A stretch of 64,000 bases of DNA from JADJOY01 sp016713535 [NCBI: Deltaproteobacteria bacterium] (GTDB lineage: Bacteria; JADJOY01): positions 104,640-168,639 of the forward strand of contig JADJOY010000001.1 of the NCBI GenBank assembly GCA_016713535.1, given 5' to 3'. Below are positions 38,975-51,079 of this stretch, one piece after another. The notes under the pieces are model-generated. The model ran no database searches, was not told the origin of the DNA, and saw nothing but the letters and a program-made list of their open reading frames with translations. Position numbers and translations under genes: made by a program. Each line of letters starts with the position of its first letter. The stretch's first letter is position 1.

Positions 38975-39190
38975 ATGGCGCGCAAGCTCGCTCAGCGTCC
39001 GGAAGTCGATCGCGCCCGCTGTGATGCGTGCGGGCTCTGTTTCGTGGCCTGCCCGGAAGGCGCCATGGCGCTCGATCACGACGGCTTTCCGCTCGTCGAC
39101 GACGTGCGCTGCGGCGGATGTCTGGCGTGCGCCCGCGCGTGCCCCGTGGGCGCGCTCGGCGTGGCCCACGCGGCGCGGTGCGCGGCCTGA
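38975..39190 (+). CDS. 2x[4Fe-4S] ferredoxin, probable delta subunit of the 2-oxoacid oxidoreductase
   Basis: 71 residues carrying two CxxCxxCxxxCP motifs: CDACGLCFVACP and CGGCLACARACP, both complete, so two [4Fe-4S] clusters are expected. Such small ferredoxins are the delta subunits or electron acceptors of 2-oxoacid:ferredoxin oxidoreductases, and the alpha and beta genes follow. The 246 bp before the alpha gene contain a GC hairpin (CGCCCCGG...CCGGGGCG near 39311-39336) but no further gene, so transcription of the later genes may be partly independent. ATG start at 38975. Confidence 0.85.
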   Translation: MARKLAQRPEVDRARCDACGLCFVACPEGAMALDHDGFPLVDDVRCGGCLACARACPVGALGVAHAARCAA

Positions 39191-39436
39191 TGCCCGCGCA
39201 GCCGAGGCCAGGAGAGCGGACGCGGAGGAAGCCGGATCACCCGTTCCGCAGTTCGATCCGGGTCACGATCCGGTAAGGCGAAGGTCGGTATCGTCACCGT
39301 CGCGGAACGCCCCGGGGGCGGCTCCGGGGCGGCAGTACCGATTTCGAGTCGAATTGGACGGGTCCGCTGCCGCGGAGCGCTACGGCGGATCGAGGCATCG
39401 GAGTTGCTCTAGCGAGCGCAAGCGGAGGCTCAGGGT

Positions 39437-41242
39437 ATGTCCAACGATCTGGTCATCGGCATGGCAGGCGCGGGCGGGGACGGAATCGTCTCGGCGGGCG
39501 AGTCGCTCATCAACGCGGTCGCTCGCGAAGGCTACTACGCGATCCTCACCAAGAGCTTCGGGCCGCAGATCCGTGGCGGCGAGTCTTCCTGTCGTCTCCG
39601 GGTGGCGACCGAGCCCGTCCGGTCGAGCGGCGACACCCTCGACCTGGCGATCGCGCTGAGCTGGGACGACTTCCTCAAGTTCGGCGCCGAGCTGCCGGTG
39701 GGCGGCCGCACCACGCTCGTGTTCGAGAGCGACAGCGGGCTCTCGCCGCAAGACCTGTCGGTCGCGGGCGTGCGTCCCGCGGAGACCGTGGCGGTCCCGA
39801 TCGCCGGTCTGTCCAAGCAGGCGACCGGCGCCGAGCGCTCGAAGAACGCGGTGGTGATGGGGCTGCTCTCCACCTGGCTCGGGGTTTCGGGCGAGCGCAT
39901 CGTCGCAGGCATCCGTCGCAAGCTCGGCAAGAAGGGCGACGATGTGGTCGCCGCGAACGAGCGCGCATTCGCCGCCGGCGCGGCCTACGCCGCCGAGCAT
40001 CCGCTCGTGCGCTCACGCAAGCTCGAGGCTCCGCTCGGCGCGGCCAGCGGCAAGGAGGCACCCCTCAAGGTGCTCGCCGACGGCAACGAGATGTCCGCGG
40101 CGGGCGCGATCTTCGCGGGTTGCGAGTTCTTCGGCGGCTATCCGATCACGCCGTCCTCCGAGATCATGCACCTGCTCAACGGCGAGATCTGGAAATACGG
40201 TGGCAGCCTCCTCCAGGCCGAGGACGAGATCGCCGGGATCGGAGCCGTGGTGGGCGCGAGCTTCGCCGGGAAGAAGGCGCTGACCGCCACGTCGGGGCCG
40301 GGCATGTCGCTCAAGACCGAGATGCTCGGTCTGGCCACCATCGCGGAGCTCCCGCTGGTGTGCGTGAACGTGCAGCGCGGTGGACCCTCGACCGGCATCC
40401 CCACCAAGAGCGAGCAATCGGACCTCTTCCAGGCGGCGTTCTCGGCCCACGGCGACGCGCCGCGTCCAGTGCTGGCGCCAGCGAGCGTGGCCGAGTCCTT
40501 CGTCACCACGGTCGAGGCCTTCGAGATCGCCGAGACCTACCAGACGCCGGTCATCATCCTCTCCGACCAGGAGATCGCGCAGCGCAAGGAGACCTTCGAC
40601 CCACTCGACACCTCGAGGCTCAAGGTGGTGTCCCGACGGGTGCCGAGCGAGGGCGAGCTCGAGCACTACGCACGCTTCCGCATCACCGAGTCCGGCGTCA
40701 GCCCGATCAGCCACCCGGGGATGGCGAAGGGCAACTACCTGGCGTCGGGGATCGAGCACAACGAGAGCGGAGCACCGACCGCTGGCGGCGAGATGCACGA
40801 GCGCATGGTCGCCAAGCGCACCCGCAAGCTCGACCCGCTCAAGCACGAGCGCCGCTACTTCTCGATCGAGGGTGACGGGGGAGCGCCGCTGGCGCTGATC
40901 GCGTGGGGCTCGATCGCGGGGATCGCCCGCGAGGCGCTCGATCGCGCCGCCGCGGACGGCCTGCGGGTGAAGCTCCTGGTGCCTCGGCTCCTCTATCCGG
41001 TGGCCGAGCAGGTGTATCGCGACTTCTTCACCGGCGTGCGCGCCGGGCTGGTGGTCGAGCAGTCCTACCAAGGTCAGCTCTACCGGCTGATCCGCATGTA
41101 CGTCGACGTGCCCGCCGGCCTGCGCTCGTTCGCCAAGCCGGGCTCCAACCCCATCCTGGCGAGCGAGATCACCGAACGGCTGCTCGGGCTCTCCGCCGAG
41201 CTCCAGCGCCAGCGCCAGAACGAAGTCGAACCGCAGGAGTGA
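39437..41242 (+). CDS. korA: 2-oxoacid:ferredoxin oxidoreductase, fused gamma-alpha subunit (KorA-like)
   Basis: 601 residues. The N-terminal gamma-type domain (about 1-190: GMAGAGGDGIVSAGE, SFGPQIRGGESSCRLR) is fused to the alpha pyrimidine-binding and domain II region (about 215-590: GCEFFGGYPITPSSEIMHLL, ATSGPGMSLKTEMLGLA, VNVQRGGPSTGIPTKSEQSDL, YQTPVIILSDQEIAQR). This is the two-subunit architecture of 2-oxoglutarate/2-oxoacid:ferredoxin oxidoreductases, which oxidatively decarboxylate a 2-oxoacid to acyl-CoA while reducing ferredoxin. Substrate preference (2-oxoglutarate, pyruvate or branched-chain) cannot be read off with confidence. ATG start. The beta subunit follows nine bases after the stop. 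Confidence 0.9.
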   Translation: MSNDLVIGMAGAGGDGIVSAGESLINAVAREGYYAILTKSFGPQIRGGESSCRLRVATEPVRSSGDTLDLAIALSWDDFLKFGAELPVGGRTTLVFESDSGLSPQDLSVAGVRPAETVAVPIAGLSKQATGAERSKNAVVMGLLSTWLGVSGERIVAGIRRKLGKKGDDVVAANERAFAAGAAYAAEHPLVRSRKLEAPLGAASGKEAPLKVLADGNEMSAAGAIFAGCEFFGGYPITPSSEIMHLLNGEIWKYGGSLLQAEDEIAGIGAVVGASFAGKKALTATSGPGMSLKTEMLGLATIAELPLVCVNVQRGGPSTGIPTKSEQSDLFQAAFSAHGDAPRPVLAPASVAESFVTTVEAFEIAETYQTPVIILSDQEIAQRKETFDPLDTSRLKVVSRRVPSEGELEHYARFRITESGVSPISHPGMAKGNYLASGIEHNESGAPTAGGEMHERMVAKRTRKLDPLKHERRYFSIEGDGGAPLALIAWGSIAGIAREALDRAAADGLRVKLLVPRLLYPVAEQVYRDFFTGVRAGLVVEQSYQGQLYRLIRMYVDVPAGLRSFAKPGSNPILASEITERLLGLSAELQRQRQNEVEPQE

Positions 41243-41251
41243 GCCAACACC

Positions 41252-42136
41252 ATGACAGCCATCAATCGGGCCCACGGTCTCACCGCCAAGGACTACAAGA
41301 GCGCCCTCAAACCGATCTGGTGCCCCGGGTGCGGCGACTTCGGCGTGCTCCAGTCGATCTCGCGCGCCCTGGCGGGCGTCGGTCGGGCACCCCACGAGAT
41401 CGCGTTCGTGTCGGGCATCGGCTGCTCGAGCCGGATCCCGGGCTACACCACGGCGTACGGCTTCAACAGCGTCCACGGGCGCGCGCTACCGATCGCGCAG
41501 GGGATCAAGCTCGCCAACCCGGACCTCCTGGTGCTGGTGGCGGGGGGTGACGGCGACGGTTTCTCGATCGGCGGCGGCCACGTCCCGCACGCGATCCGGC
41601 GCAACCTCGACCTCACCTACATCGTGATGGACAACCAGATCTACGGGCTCACCAAGGGGCAGCTCTCGCCGACCTCGCCGAAGGGCTTGCCGACGGTGTC
41701 GTCGAGCTACGGGAGCATCGAGGACCCGGTGAATCCGCTGCTCTACGTCCTGGCCTACGGCGCGGGCTTCGTGGCACAAGGAACGCCCGCCGACATGGCC
41801 GGCCTCGCGGACGTGATCGAGGAGGCCATTCGCTTCCCGGGCTTCGCGTTCGTGAACGTGCAGTCGCCGTGCATCACGTTCGGCCACGAGGACTCGCAGC
41901 TCAAGCACCACAAGGAGATCCTCCAGACGCTGGCCTCGCTGAACCACGATCCGAGCAACCGGCTCGCCGCGATGGACCTGGCGCAGGAGTACGGTACCAA
42001 GCTCTACACCGGTGTCTTCTATCGCCGGCCCGAGCCGAGCGCGACCTACGACGCCCTCGCGCGCGAGCGTCAGAAGGAGCTCGCTCCGAAGGCGCTGCCG
42101 CGCGAGCGCATCCTCGAGCGCTTCCTGGCGAAGTGA
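41252..42136 (+). CDS. korB: 2-oxoacid:ferredoxin oxidoreductase, beta subunit (KorB-like)
   Basis: 294 residues. Thiamine diphosphate-binding subunit: WCPGCGDFGVLQS near the N-terminus (a CxxC pair plus the family start), SGIGCSSRIPGY, the GDGDGFSIGGGH Mg-ThDP motif with its usual NNQIYGLTKGQ.SPTS partner reading DNQIYGLTKGQLSPTS, and FVNVQSPCITFGH. Together with the upstream fused gamma-alpha gene this makes a complete enzyme using ferredoxin. The start is ATG 41252 with AGGAG about 11 bases upstream. It is followed by a short tandem repeat and then a radical SAM gene. Confidence 0.92.
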   Translation: MTAINRAHGLTAKDYKSALKPIWCPGCGDFGVLQSISRALAGVGRAPHEIAFVSGIGCSSRIPGYTTAYGFNSVHGRALPIAQGIKLANPDLLVLVAGGDGDGFSIGGGHVPHAIRRNLDLTYIVMDNQIYGLTKGQLSPTSPKGLPTVSSSYGSIEDPVNPLLYVLAYGAGFVAQGTPADMAGLADVIEEAIRFPGFAFVNVQSPCITFGHEDSQLKHHKEILQTLASLNHDPSNRLAAMDLAQEYGTKLYTGVFYRRPEPSATYDALARERQKELAPKALPRERILERFLAK

Positions 42137-42173
42137 GCGCGCCGCGCCATGAGCGCGCCGCGCCATGAGCGCG
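42134..42173. repeat. 16-bp tandem repeat, 2.5 copies
   Basis: TGAGCGCGCCGCGCCA occurs at 42134-42149 and 42150-42165, followed by a partial third copy to 42173. It begins at the korB stop and looks like a simple slippage duplication. Confidence 0.85.
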
Positions 42174-42210
42174 GCCTTGGCTCGGGAGCGGGCGGAGCGG
42201 AGACGAGGCC

Positions 42211-42969
42211 GTGAAACAGATCGCCTCGCTCTTCTTGCTGCCCGACTGCAACGCCTCGTGCGTCTTCTGCGCGGCGGACCGGGCCTTCTCGACGATGTCT
42301 CTGCCCCAGGCGGAGGGCCTCCTCGACGATCTCTCGCGCGGGCCGATCCGTAACGTGGTGCTCGGCGGCGGCGAACCCTTCCTCTGGCCCCACGGCGTGC
42401 TCTTGCTCGCGGCGAGCGCCAAGGCGCGCGGGTTCCTGGTGCAGGTGTGCACGAACGGGCTAGCGTTGCCCGCAGGGTTCGCCGAGGAGCGCGCCGTCGA
42501 CCGGTTCATCCTGCCGATCGAGTCCATCGATCCCGAGATCCACGACCGGTTGCGCGGCTGCGGCCCGGGCCACCACGCGCGGATGCTGACGCACCTCGAG
42601 CGGCTCACCGCGGCGCGGCGTTCGTTCACGCTCTCCACGGTGGTGACGGCGCTCAACGTCGATCGCCTCGGCGACCTCGCGCGGATGATCGAGGCGCTCA
42701 CGCTCGCGGGTGCGCCCCTGCACGCCTGGCACCTCTACCGGTTCCTGCCCGTGGGCCGCGCCGGCGCGCGCAACCGTGCGCGCCTCGCGATCGCGCCCGA
42801 GCGCTTCCTGGCCGCGTGGCTCGCCGCGCGAGCCCACGCGCCTCACACGCGCATCTATCGCCGCGACGACATGCTGGCGTCGAGCTCGGTCGAGTTCTTC
42901 TGGGCGGACGGTGGCGCGATCAGGACCGGGAGCGAGGCCTGGAATCGGTCCGTGGCCGATGCAGGATGA
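42211..42969 (+). CDS. Radical SAM protein
   Basis: 252 residues. The N-terminal cluster motif CNASCVFC (CxxxCxxC, about 14-21) binds the SAM [4Fe-4S] cluster. It is followed by LGGGEPFLWP (GGE SAM-amine motif), VCTNGLAL and LPIESIDPEIHDRLRG as in the small SPASM-less activase/maturase radical SAM group. No auxiliary-cluster cysteines follow. The substrate is unknown; the neighbouring methyltransferase and acyl-CoA genes do not define a pathway. GTG start at 42211. The last 50 bp overlap the convergent methyltransferase gene. Confidence 0.85.
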   Translation: MKQIASLFLLPDCNASCVFCAADRAFSTMSLPQAEGLLDDLSRGPIRNVVLGGGEPFLWPHGVLLLAASAKARGFLVQVCTNGLALPAGFAEERAVDRFILPIESIDPEIHDRLRGCGPGHHARMLTHLERLTAARRSFTLSTVVTALNVDRLGDLARMIEALTLAGAPLHAWHLYRFLPVGRAGARNRARLAIAPERFLAAWLAARAHAPHTRIYRRDDMLASSSVEFFWADGGAIRTGSEAWNRSVADAG

Positions 42970-43663
42970 CCACGCGCTGAGCCACGCGCGAACGCGGCCG
43001 GCTCGCGAGCGCCGTGCTCGCCGTCGGTCCGCACAGCGCGCCCAGCACGCGCGCCGCCTCGTCGTCGCTCGCGAAGCGAATCTCGGTGTCGATCTCCTCG
43101 ACGATCGTGAAACCGCCCTCGCCGATCAGGCTCCCGATCTCGCTGCCGCTCGGATCGGTGGGGAGGCCGCGAAGCTCCTGGAGCTCGCTCGACCAGTGAT
43201 TCTCGACCAGCCACGTGCCGGCGCCGGCTGCCGCGCGCGTGACCCGCTCGATCTCGGCGAGCGCCAGGGCTCGCCCGCCCGGTCGCATGTTCGCGAGCAC
43301 CCAGGTCGCGAGCACGACGTCGACCGAACCGCTCGCGAGTGGCAGGGCCTGGGCGCGGCCGATGAGCCAGCGCGGCGCGCAGGCCAGGTCGACCCGGCGT
43401 CGCGCCACGGCCAGCATCACCCGGGACGCGTCGAGCGCGACGTAGCACCCGGCTGCGGTGCACAGCTGCTCGGTGGTGCGTCCGGTGCCGCAGCCGATCT
43501 CGAGGACCGAACGGCCGCCGAGTGCCAGATGCGCGGCGAGCCGTCTCACGATCCGCTGCTCCGGGTCCTCGGCGGCGCGAAACGCGTCGAAGAGCCCAGG
43601 GTCGTGCTGGAACGCGTGCGCCCAGCCCTCACGGGACGTGGCGGAAGCCGAGGAGGCCATCAT
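42920..43663 (-). CDS. Class I SAM-dependent methyltransferase
   Basis: About 247 residues. Motif I VLEIGCGTGRTTEQL (SAM-binding), the post-I acidic VALDASRVML, LPLASGSVDVVLATWVLANM (motif II region) and RALALAEIERV identify a Methyltransf_11-type small-molecule methylase. The start is uncertain: tandem ATGs at 43658-43663 share bases with the ATG of the plus-strand acyl-CoA dehydrogenase (CATG at 43661-43664), so the two genes diverge from overlapping start codons and no ribosome-binding site lies upstream on this strand. A leaderless transcript or a later start is possible. The 3' end overlaps the convergent radical SAM gene by 50 bp. Confidence 0.8.
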   Translation of the reverse strand: MMASSASATSREGWAHAFQHDPGLFDAFRAAEDPEQRIVRRLAAHLALGGRSVLEIGCGTGRTTEQLCTAAGCYVALDASRVMLAVARRRVDLACAPRWLIGRAQALPLASGSVDVVLATWVLANMRPGGRALALAEIERVTRAAAGAGTWLVENHWSSELQELRGLPTDPSGSEIGSLIGEGGFTIVEEIDTEIRFASDDEAARVLGALCGPTASTALASRPRSRVAQRVVILHRPRTDSRPRSRS

Positions 43664-44907
43664 GTTCGACTGGATCCTGACCGACGAGCAGAAGGCGTTT
43701 CGCGACGAGGTCCGCGATCTCGTCAAATCCGTTCCTCGCGAGCTGATCTTGGCGATGGACGCGGACGAGGTCCAGTTCCCCACCGAGCTGCTCCGCGAAG
43801 CCGGGCGACGCAACCTGCTCGGGTGTCGTCATCCGCGCCGTTTCGGCGGGCGGGACATGGACTGGGTGACGACCTGCATGGCGATGGAGGAGGTCGGCGT
43901 CCTCGGCTACATCTTCGCGTGCGTGTTCGGGGTGGGCGCGGAGCTGGTGTGCGACGCCATCGTGCTGCACGGCACCGACGAGCAGCGTGAGCGTTACGTG
44001 AGACCGCTGCTTCGCGGCGAGCGTTTCGCGGCCGAGTGCCCTCACCGAGCCGCGCGGTGGCAGCGACTTCTTCGGCACCGCCACGCGCGCCGAGCGGCGC
44101 GGCGACCACTTCGTGCTGACCGGTCAGAAGCGCTTCATCGTCGGCGGGACCGCCGCGGACTTCTTCCTGGTCTACGCGCGGACCAACCTCGAAGCGCCGC
44201 CGCACAAGGGCATCACGTGCTTCATCGTCGATCGATCGCCCGGCGTCACCAGCGAGTACCTCTACGGGCTCATGGGTTGTCGCGGTGGCGGTACCGCCCG
44301 GTTGGTGTTCGAGGATGTCGAGGTGCCGGTCGAGAACGTCCTCGGCGGGATCGACCGGGGCGCGGAGGTGTTCCAGACCATGATGATCCCGGAGCGCCTC
44401 GGCACCGCCGCGATGACCATCGGCGCGGCGCGCCCGGCGCTCGAGGTCGCGACCGACTACACCGCGAAGCGCAAGGCGTTCGGCCAGCCGATCGCCGCCT
44501 TCCAGGGGGTGAGCTTCCAGATCGCCGAGGCCGCGATGCTGCTCGACGCGTCGCGGGCGCTGGTCTACGCCACGGCCGTCGCGGTCGACCGTCGCGAGGA
44601 TCCGGCGCGGGTGCGGCGCATGATCTCCGAGACCAAGAAGTTCGTGACCGAGTCGTGCCAGCAGGTGGCCCACCACTCGATGCAGGTCATGGGCGGGATC
44701 GGCTACACGAACGTGTTCCCTGTCGAGCGTATCCACCGCGATCTACGGCTCGCATCGATCTGGACCGGGACCAACGAGGTGATGGCGGCGATCGTCGCCC
44801 ACGAGTGGTATCGCGAGGCCAAGGCCGCGCGGCTCGCACGCCGCACCCGGGACCCGGAGCCCGACGCCGCGCAGGCCGACGCGGTGGGTGAGAAAGTGTA
44901 CGAGTGA
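43662..44907 (+). pseudogene. Acyl-CoA dehydrogenase, frameshifted
   Basis: ATG 43662 follows GAGGAGG. The first frame encodes the N-terminal helical domain ([51 protein letters not shown]) and then turns to Arg-rich nonsense. Removing one C from the CCC at 44039-44041 restores [19 protein letters not shown], the flavin-contact motif, and joins the second frame ([52 protein letters not shown]), which ends at 44907. The intact protein would be ~415 residues with FAD-binding and catalytic regions complete, oxidising acyl-CoA to enoyl-CoA. The stop overlaps the start of the GH172 gene (GTGA). A one-base insertion in the gene or the assembly explains the break. Confidence 0.82.
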
Positions 44908-46884
44908 TCCGGTCCGGCTCGTTCGCCACCGCCGCGCTGCTCGCCGGGGTCGTCGCGTCGTCGTCCTGCCGCAGCTCGGACCGAGCACCGGACGTCACCG
45001 CCGACGCTCCCCGAGCCGCTCAGGCGGGCGCGATCGCGGTTCCCTCGCCCGGCGTCGCCTCGGTCGCCGACCTCGCGGCGTTGCCCCTCCTCCGGCTCGG
45101 CGGACAGACGCTTCAGGTGTCGAGCGCCGATCCCGCGGGTGGGAACGAGGACGGCTTCGCGGGCCACACCGAGCTCTACGTCGACGAGCGCGGTGAGCAC
45201 GTGGTGTTCGACGACTACGGCCCCGGGTGCGTCTACCGTGTTTGGTTCACGGCCAAGCTCGCGTGGCTCGGTCGCGTGCGGATCTACGTCGACGACCTCG
45301 AGCGGCCCGTGGTCGACGAGGCGTTCCTCGAGCTCTTCGGAGGCCAGCGCCCGCCGTTCGTCGCGCCACTGGTGCTGGGTGCCACGAGGTCGAGCGGTGG
45401 CTTCGTGAGCTACGTGCCGGTCTGCTACGAGCAGCGCGCCAAGATCACGCTCTCGCGTCCCGCCGAGTTCTACGCGGTGACCTACCGTCGCTACGACCTC
45501 GACCACCCCGTGCAGGCCTTCACGCCGGCGCTCGACGTCTCGACCTTGACCGACGCGTGGCGTCACCCCGAGCGTGATCCCAAGCCCTCCGCCTCGGTCG
45601 AGCGGTTCGCCGGTCGAGCGCGCCTCGAGCCGGGTGAGGCGCGTCCGATCCTGATCGAACGGGGGCCGCCGCCGTGTGGAACCTCGCGCTCGAGCTCGAG
45701 CCATCTCGGGACGACCCGGCGAGCTCGATCTGGCTGGTCGCGCGCTGGGACGACCACGCGGTGGCCGACGTCGAGGCGCCGCTGCCGCTCTTCTTCGGCT
45801 CGGCGCGAACCGACCGTCCCGCGGCGGGGCTGCTATTCGGTCTCCACGAGGGGCGCTACGTCAGCCGGTTCCCGATGCCGTTCTGGAGCGCCGCCGAGGT
45901 CCGCGTCGAGAACCGGGGCCGCGGGCCCGTCACGCTTGCGCACGAGATCGAGGTGCTGCGGCGTGCCTACCCGCGGGCGTCCGGCTACTTCACGGCGATC
46001 CACCGCCACGAGGCGCCGACCACGCTCGGCCGCGACTACGGCTTCGCCGAGGTCGGTGGCGCCGGCCACCTCGTGGGCGTGAGCTACGCGATGCGGGGCT
46101 CGCCGATCGGGACCTACCTGGAGGGGGACGAGCGCTTCCACCTCGACGGAGCCGCGACTCCCGCTCTCCACGGCACCGGGACCGAGGACTACTTCAACGG
46201 CGGCTGGTACTTCCTCTTCGGCCGGTTCTCGGCGCCCCTCCACGGCGCGCCGTACAGGCTGTCGCCGCTTGGTCTCACGTGGGGAGGCACCGGCGCCTAC
46301 CGAGCGCACGTGGGGGACCTGGTGTCTTTCGTCGACGGTGCGCGCTTCTCCATCGAGCACGACCGCGACGACGAGGACGTGCACGACGACCACGAGAGCG
46401 TGACCTACCTGTATCGGCGCCCGGAGCCCCTGGCGGAATGGACGGACGAGCTCGACGTCGGCGACCCGGCGTCGGAGGCGAGCCACCGCTACGGCGCGAC
46501 GGATGCGTCGCCAACGGGGCTCCTCGACTCGGTGTTCGAGGGTGACGACGACGTCACGCGGGTGCGTGATGGGGACGCGACGTTCGCGGCTCGTCGCGGT
46601 TCGAGGTGACGATCTCGCCTGGCAACGCGGGTGTGCTCCTCCGCCGCCGGTTCGACCGTCGACTCGGCCGTCAGACCGCCGTGGTCGGGGTCGATGGCCG
46701 GTTTGCGGGCACGTGGTACGACGTGCGCGCCAACGCCGTCCAGCGCTGGGCGGAAAGCGATCTGTGGCTGCCGGCTTCGCTGACGCACGGCAAGTCCCGG
46801 CTGACGATCGAGGTCACGAACCGCGGACCGGTGCCGTGGAGTGAGCATCGCTATCGCGTCGCGACGGTTCGCGCGCCGGGGTGA
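44904..46884 (+). pseudogene. GH172-family (DUF2961) exported protein with two frameshifts
   Basis: GTG 44904 overlaps the upstream stop. The N-terminus is a lipoprotein-like signal (ALLAGVVASSSC). The DUF2961 jelly-roll follows (GGNEDGFAGHTELYVDERGEHVVFDD, YGPGCVYRVWF), breaks in the G5 run 45661-45665 (one missing G restores IERGAAAVWNLALELEP), continues through the family hallmark GTGTEDYFNGGWYF with its conserved Glu, and breaks again at about 46575-46597. Reading on in the third frame gives RFEVTISPGNAGVLLRRR to the end at 46884. The DUF2961 family has been classified as glycoside hydrolase family 172, acting on fructan- or arabinan-type sugars. Intact length would be about 660 residues. 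Two indels in one gene suggest sequence error or early decay. Confidence 0.78.
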
Positions 46885-46941
46885 GTCGCGGCCAGTTGTT
46901 CGGGCCGCGGGCGTTCGACTAGGGTCTCGCGGGACCCGAGG

Positions 46942-48214
46942 ATGCCGACCGAGCGACCTTCCGCCGCCAGCCGTGCGCGCGCCTCCCGGCCTGCGCGCCC
47001 CGCGCCGACCCGCTACGCGCACGAGGAGCGGCGCGTGCTGAACCCCAGTCCGTGGCGTCACTACCGCCGCCGCTATGCGCGTGGCGAGGTCGTCGCGGGC
47101 GCGGCGGTGCTCTGCATGATCGCCGCGGTGGGGCTCTGGGTGCGATGGATGGGAGCCCATCCGGATCCTGCGCTCGCGCGAGTGCCTCTGGAAGCGCTCG
47201 CCGGGGATCCCGCGAAGAGCGTGAGTCGCGTCAGCGCTCGGGCCGCGCCGGCCGGAGGCGGCCACGGGTCCACGGCGACGGAGACCGCGAGCCCCGCGGC
47301 GCGAGGTGCGCTGCCCGGCGATCTGGCGCCGCCCGGCTTCACCGAGGGCCGGCCGGCGGTGTTCGACTCCGAGAATCTCTACGAGAAGATCGACGGTCGC
47401 GCGAACTACTTCACGTCGCGTGGCTTCGAGACCCTGTCGTTCGTCTCGCTCATGGCCGCACCCGGCGGCGCAGCGCCTGGGACCTCGATCGACCTCGAGC
47501 TCTACGACATGGGGAACGCCGAGAACGCGCTCGGCGCCTACGGCGGCGAGAAGTCCGCCGAGGTCGTTGCCGAGACCCACCCCGCCGGACTCTGGCACCT
47601 CGACCGCAATGCCCTCTACCTCACCCAGGGGCGCTACTATCTGCGCGCGATCGCCTCGGACGAAGCGGAGGCGACGCGCGCCGCACTGCTGCACGTGAAG
47701 GAGCGGGTCCAGGCCGCCTTCGCGTCGCAGGCCCAGGAGCTGCCGTGGGCGCACCGGCTCTTCGGCCAGCTCGGCATCGCCGCGGGCCGGATCGAGTTCC
47801 ATCGCGAGGGAGCGTTTTCGTTCGGCTTCGCCAGCGACGTGTATTCGGCGCTCCTCGACGACGGGGCGACCGAGCTGTGGGTCATGGCTGCCGCGGACGA
47901 AGCCTCGGCCAGGGCGCTGGCCGACCAGTTCGTGGCCGCCTTCGCGAGCTACGGCGAGACGGTGAAGCTGGGCGGCGAGACCTGGGTGCGGGATCGCTAC
48001 CTGAGCTCGTTGGCGACCGCTCGGGCCCAGCGAGCGTTCGTGTTCGGCGTGCGCGGAGCGCCCACCGAGGCGGGTGGCGAGAAGGCCATCCTGCGGCTCG
48101 CCGCGGCGCTCGAGTCGTTCCCGCCCGTGCCGCCGTCCTCGCGGGGCGGCAAGGCCGCGTCCGGGGATTCCTCGTCGGGCGGGGGTGACCATTACGATGT
48201 GTCGGGGGACGTCG

Positions 48215-48222
<8 letters not shown>
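46942..48222 (+). CDS. DUF6599-type membrane-anchored protein
   Basis: 426 residues. An Arg-rich cytoplasmic N-terminus (1-45) precedes one transmembrane anchor (about 50-70: [20 protein letters not shown]) and a low-complexity Ala/Gly/Pro linker (80-130). The external domain (about 131-400) begins [27 protein letters not shown] and includes [49 protein letters not shown] and [21 protein letters not shown]. This pattern matches DUF6599 as I know it from neighbours of DUF362 and polyferredoxin genes. The function is unknown. It is the first of four co-oriented genes of a probable redox module; its end overlaps the DUF362 start by 8 bp. Confidence 0.75.
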
Positions 48223-51041
<2,819 letters not shown>

Positions 51042-51079
51042 GACGATCGCCTCCCCAGCGACGGCCCACGGAGTGACGA

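Noticed and set aside
42134-42173. Tandem repeat as a possible CRISPR or regulatory array
   Set aside because: Only 2.5 copies of 16 bp without spacers; a slippage duplication.
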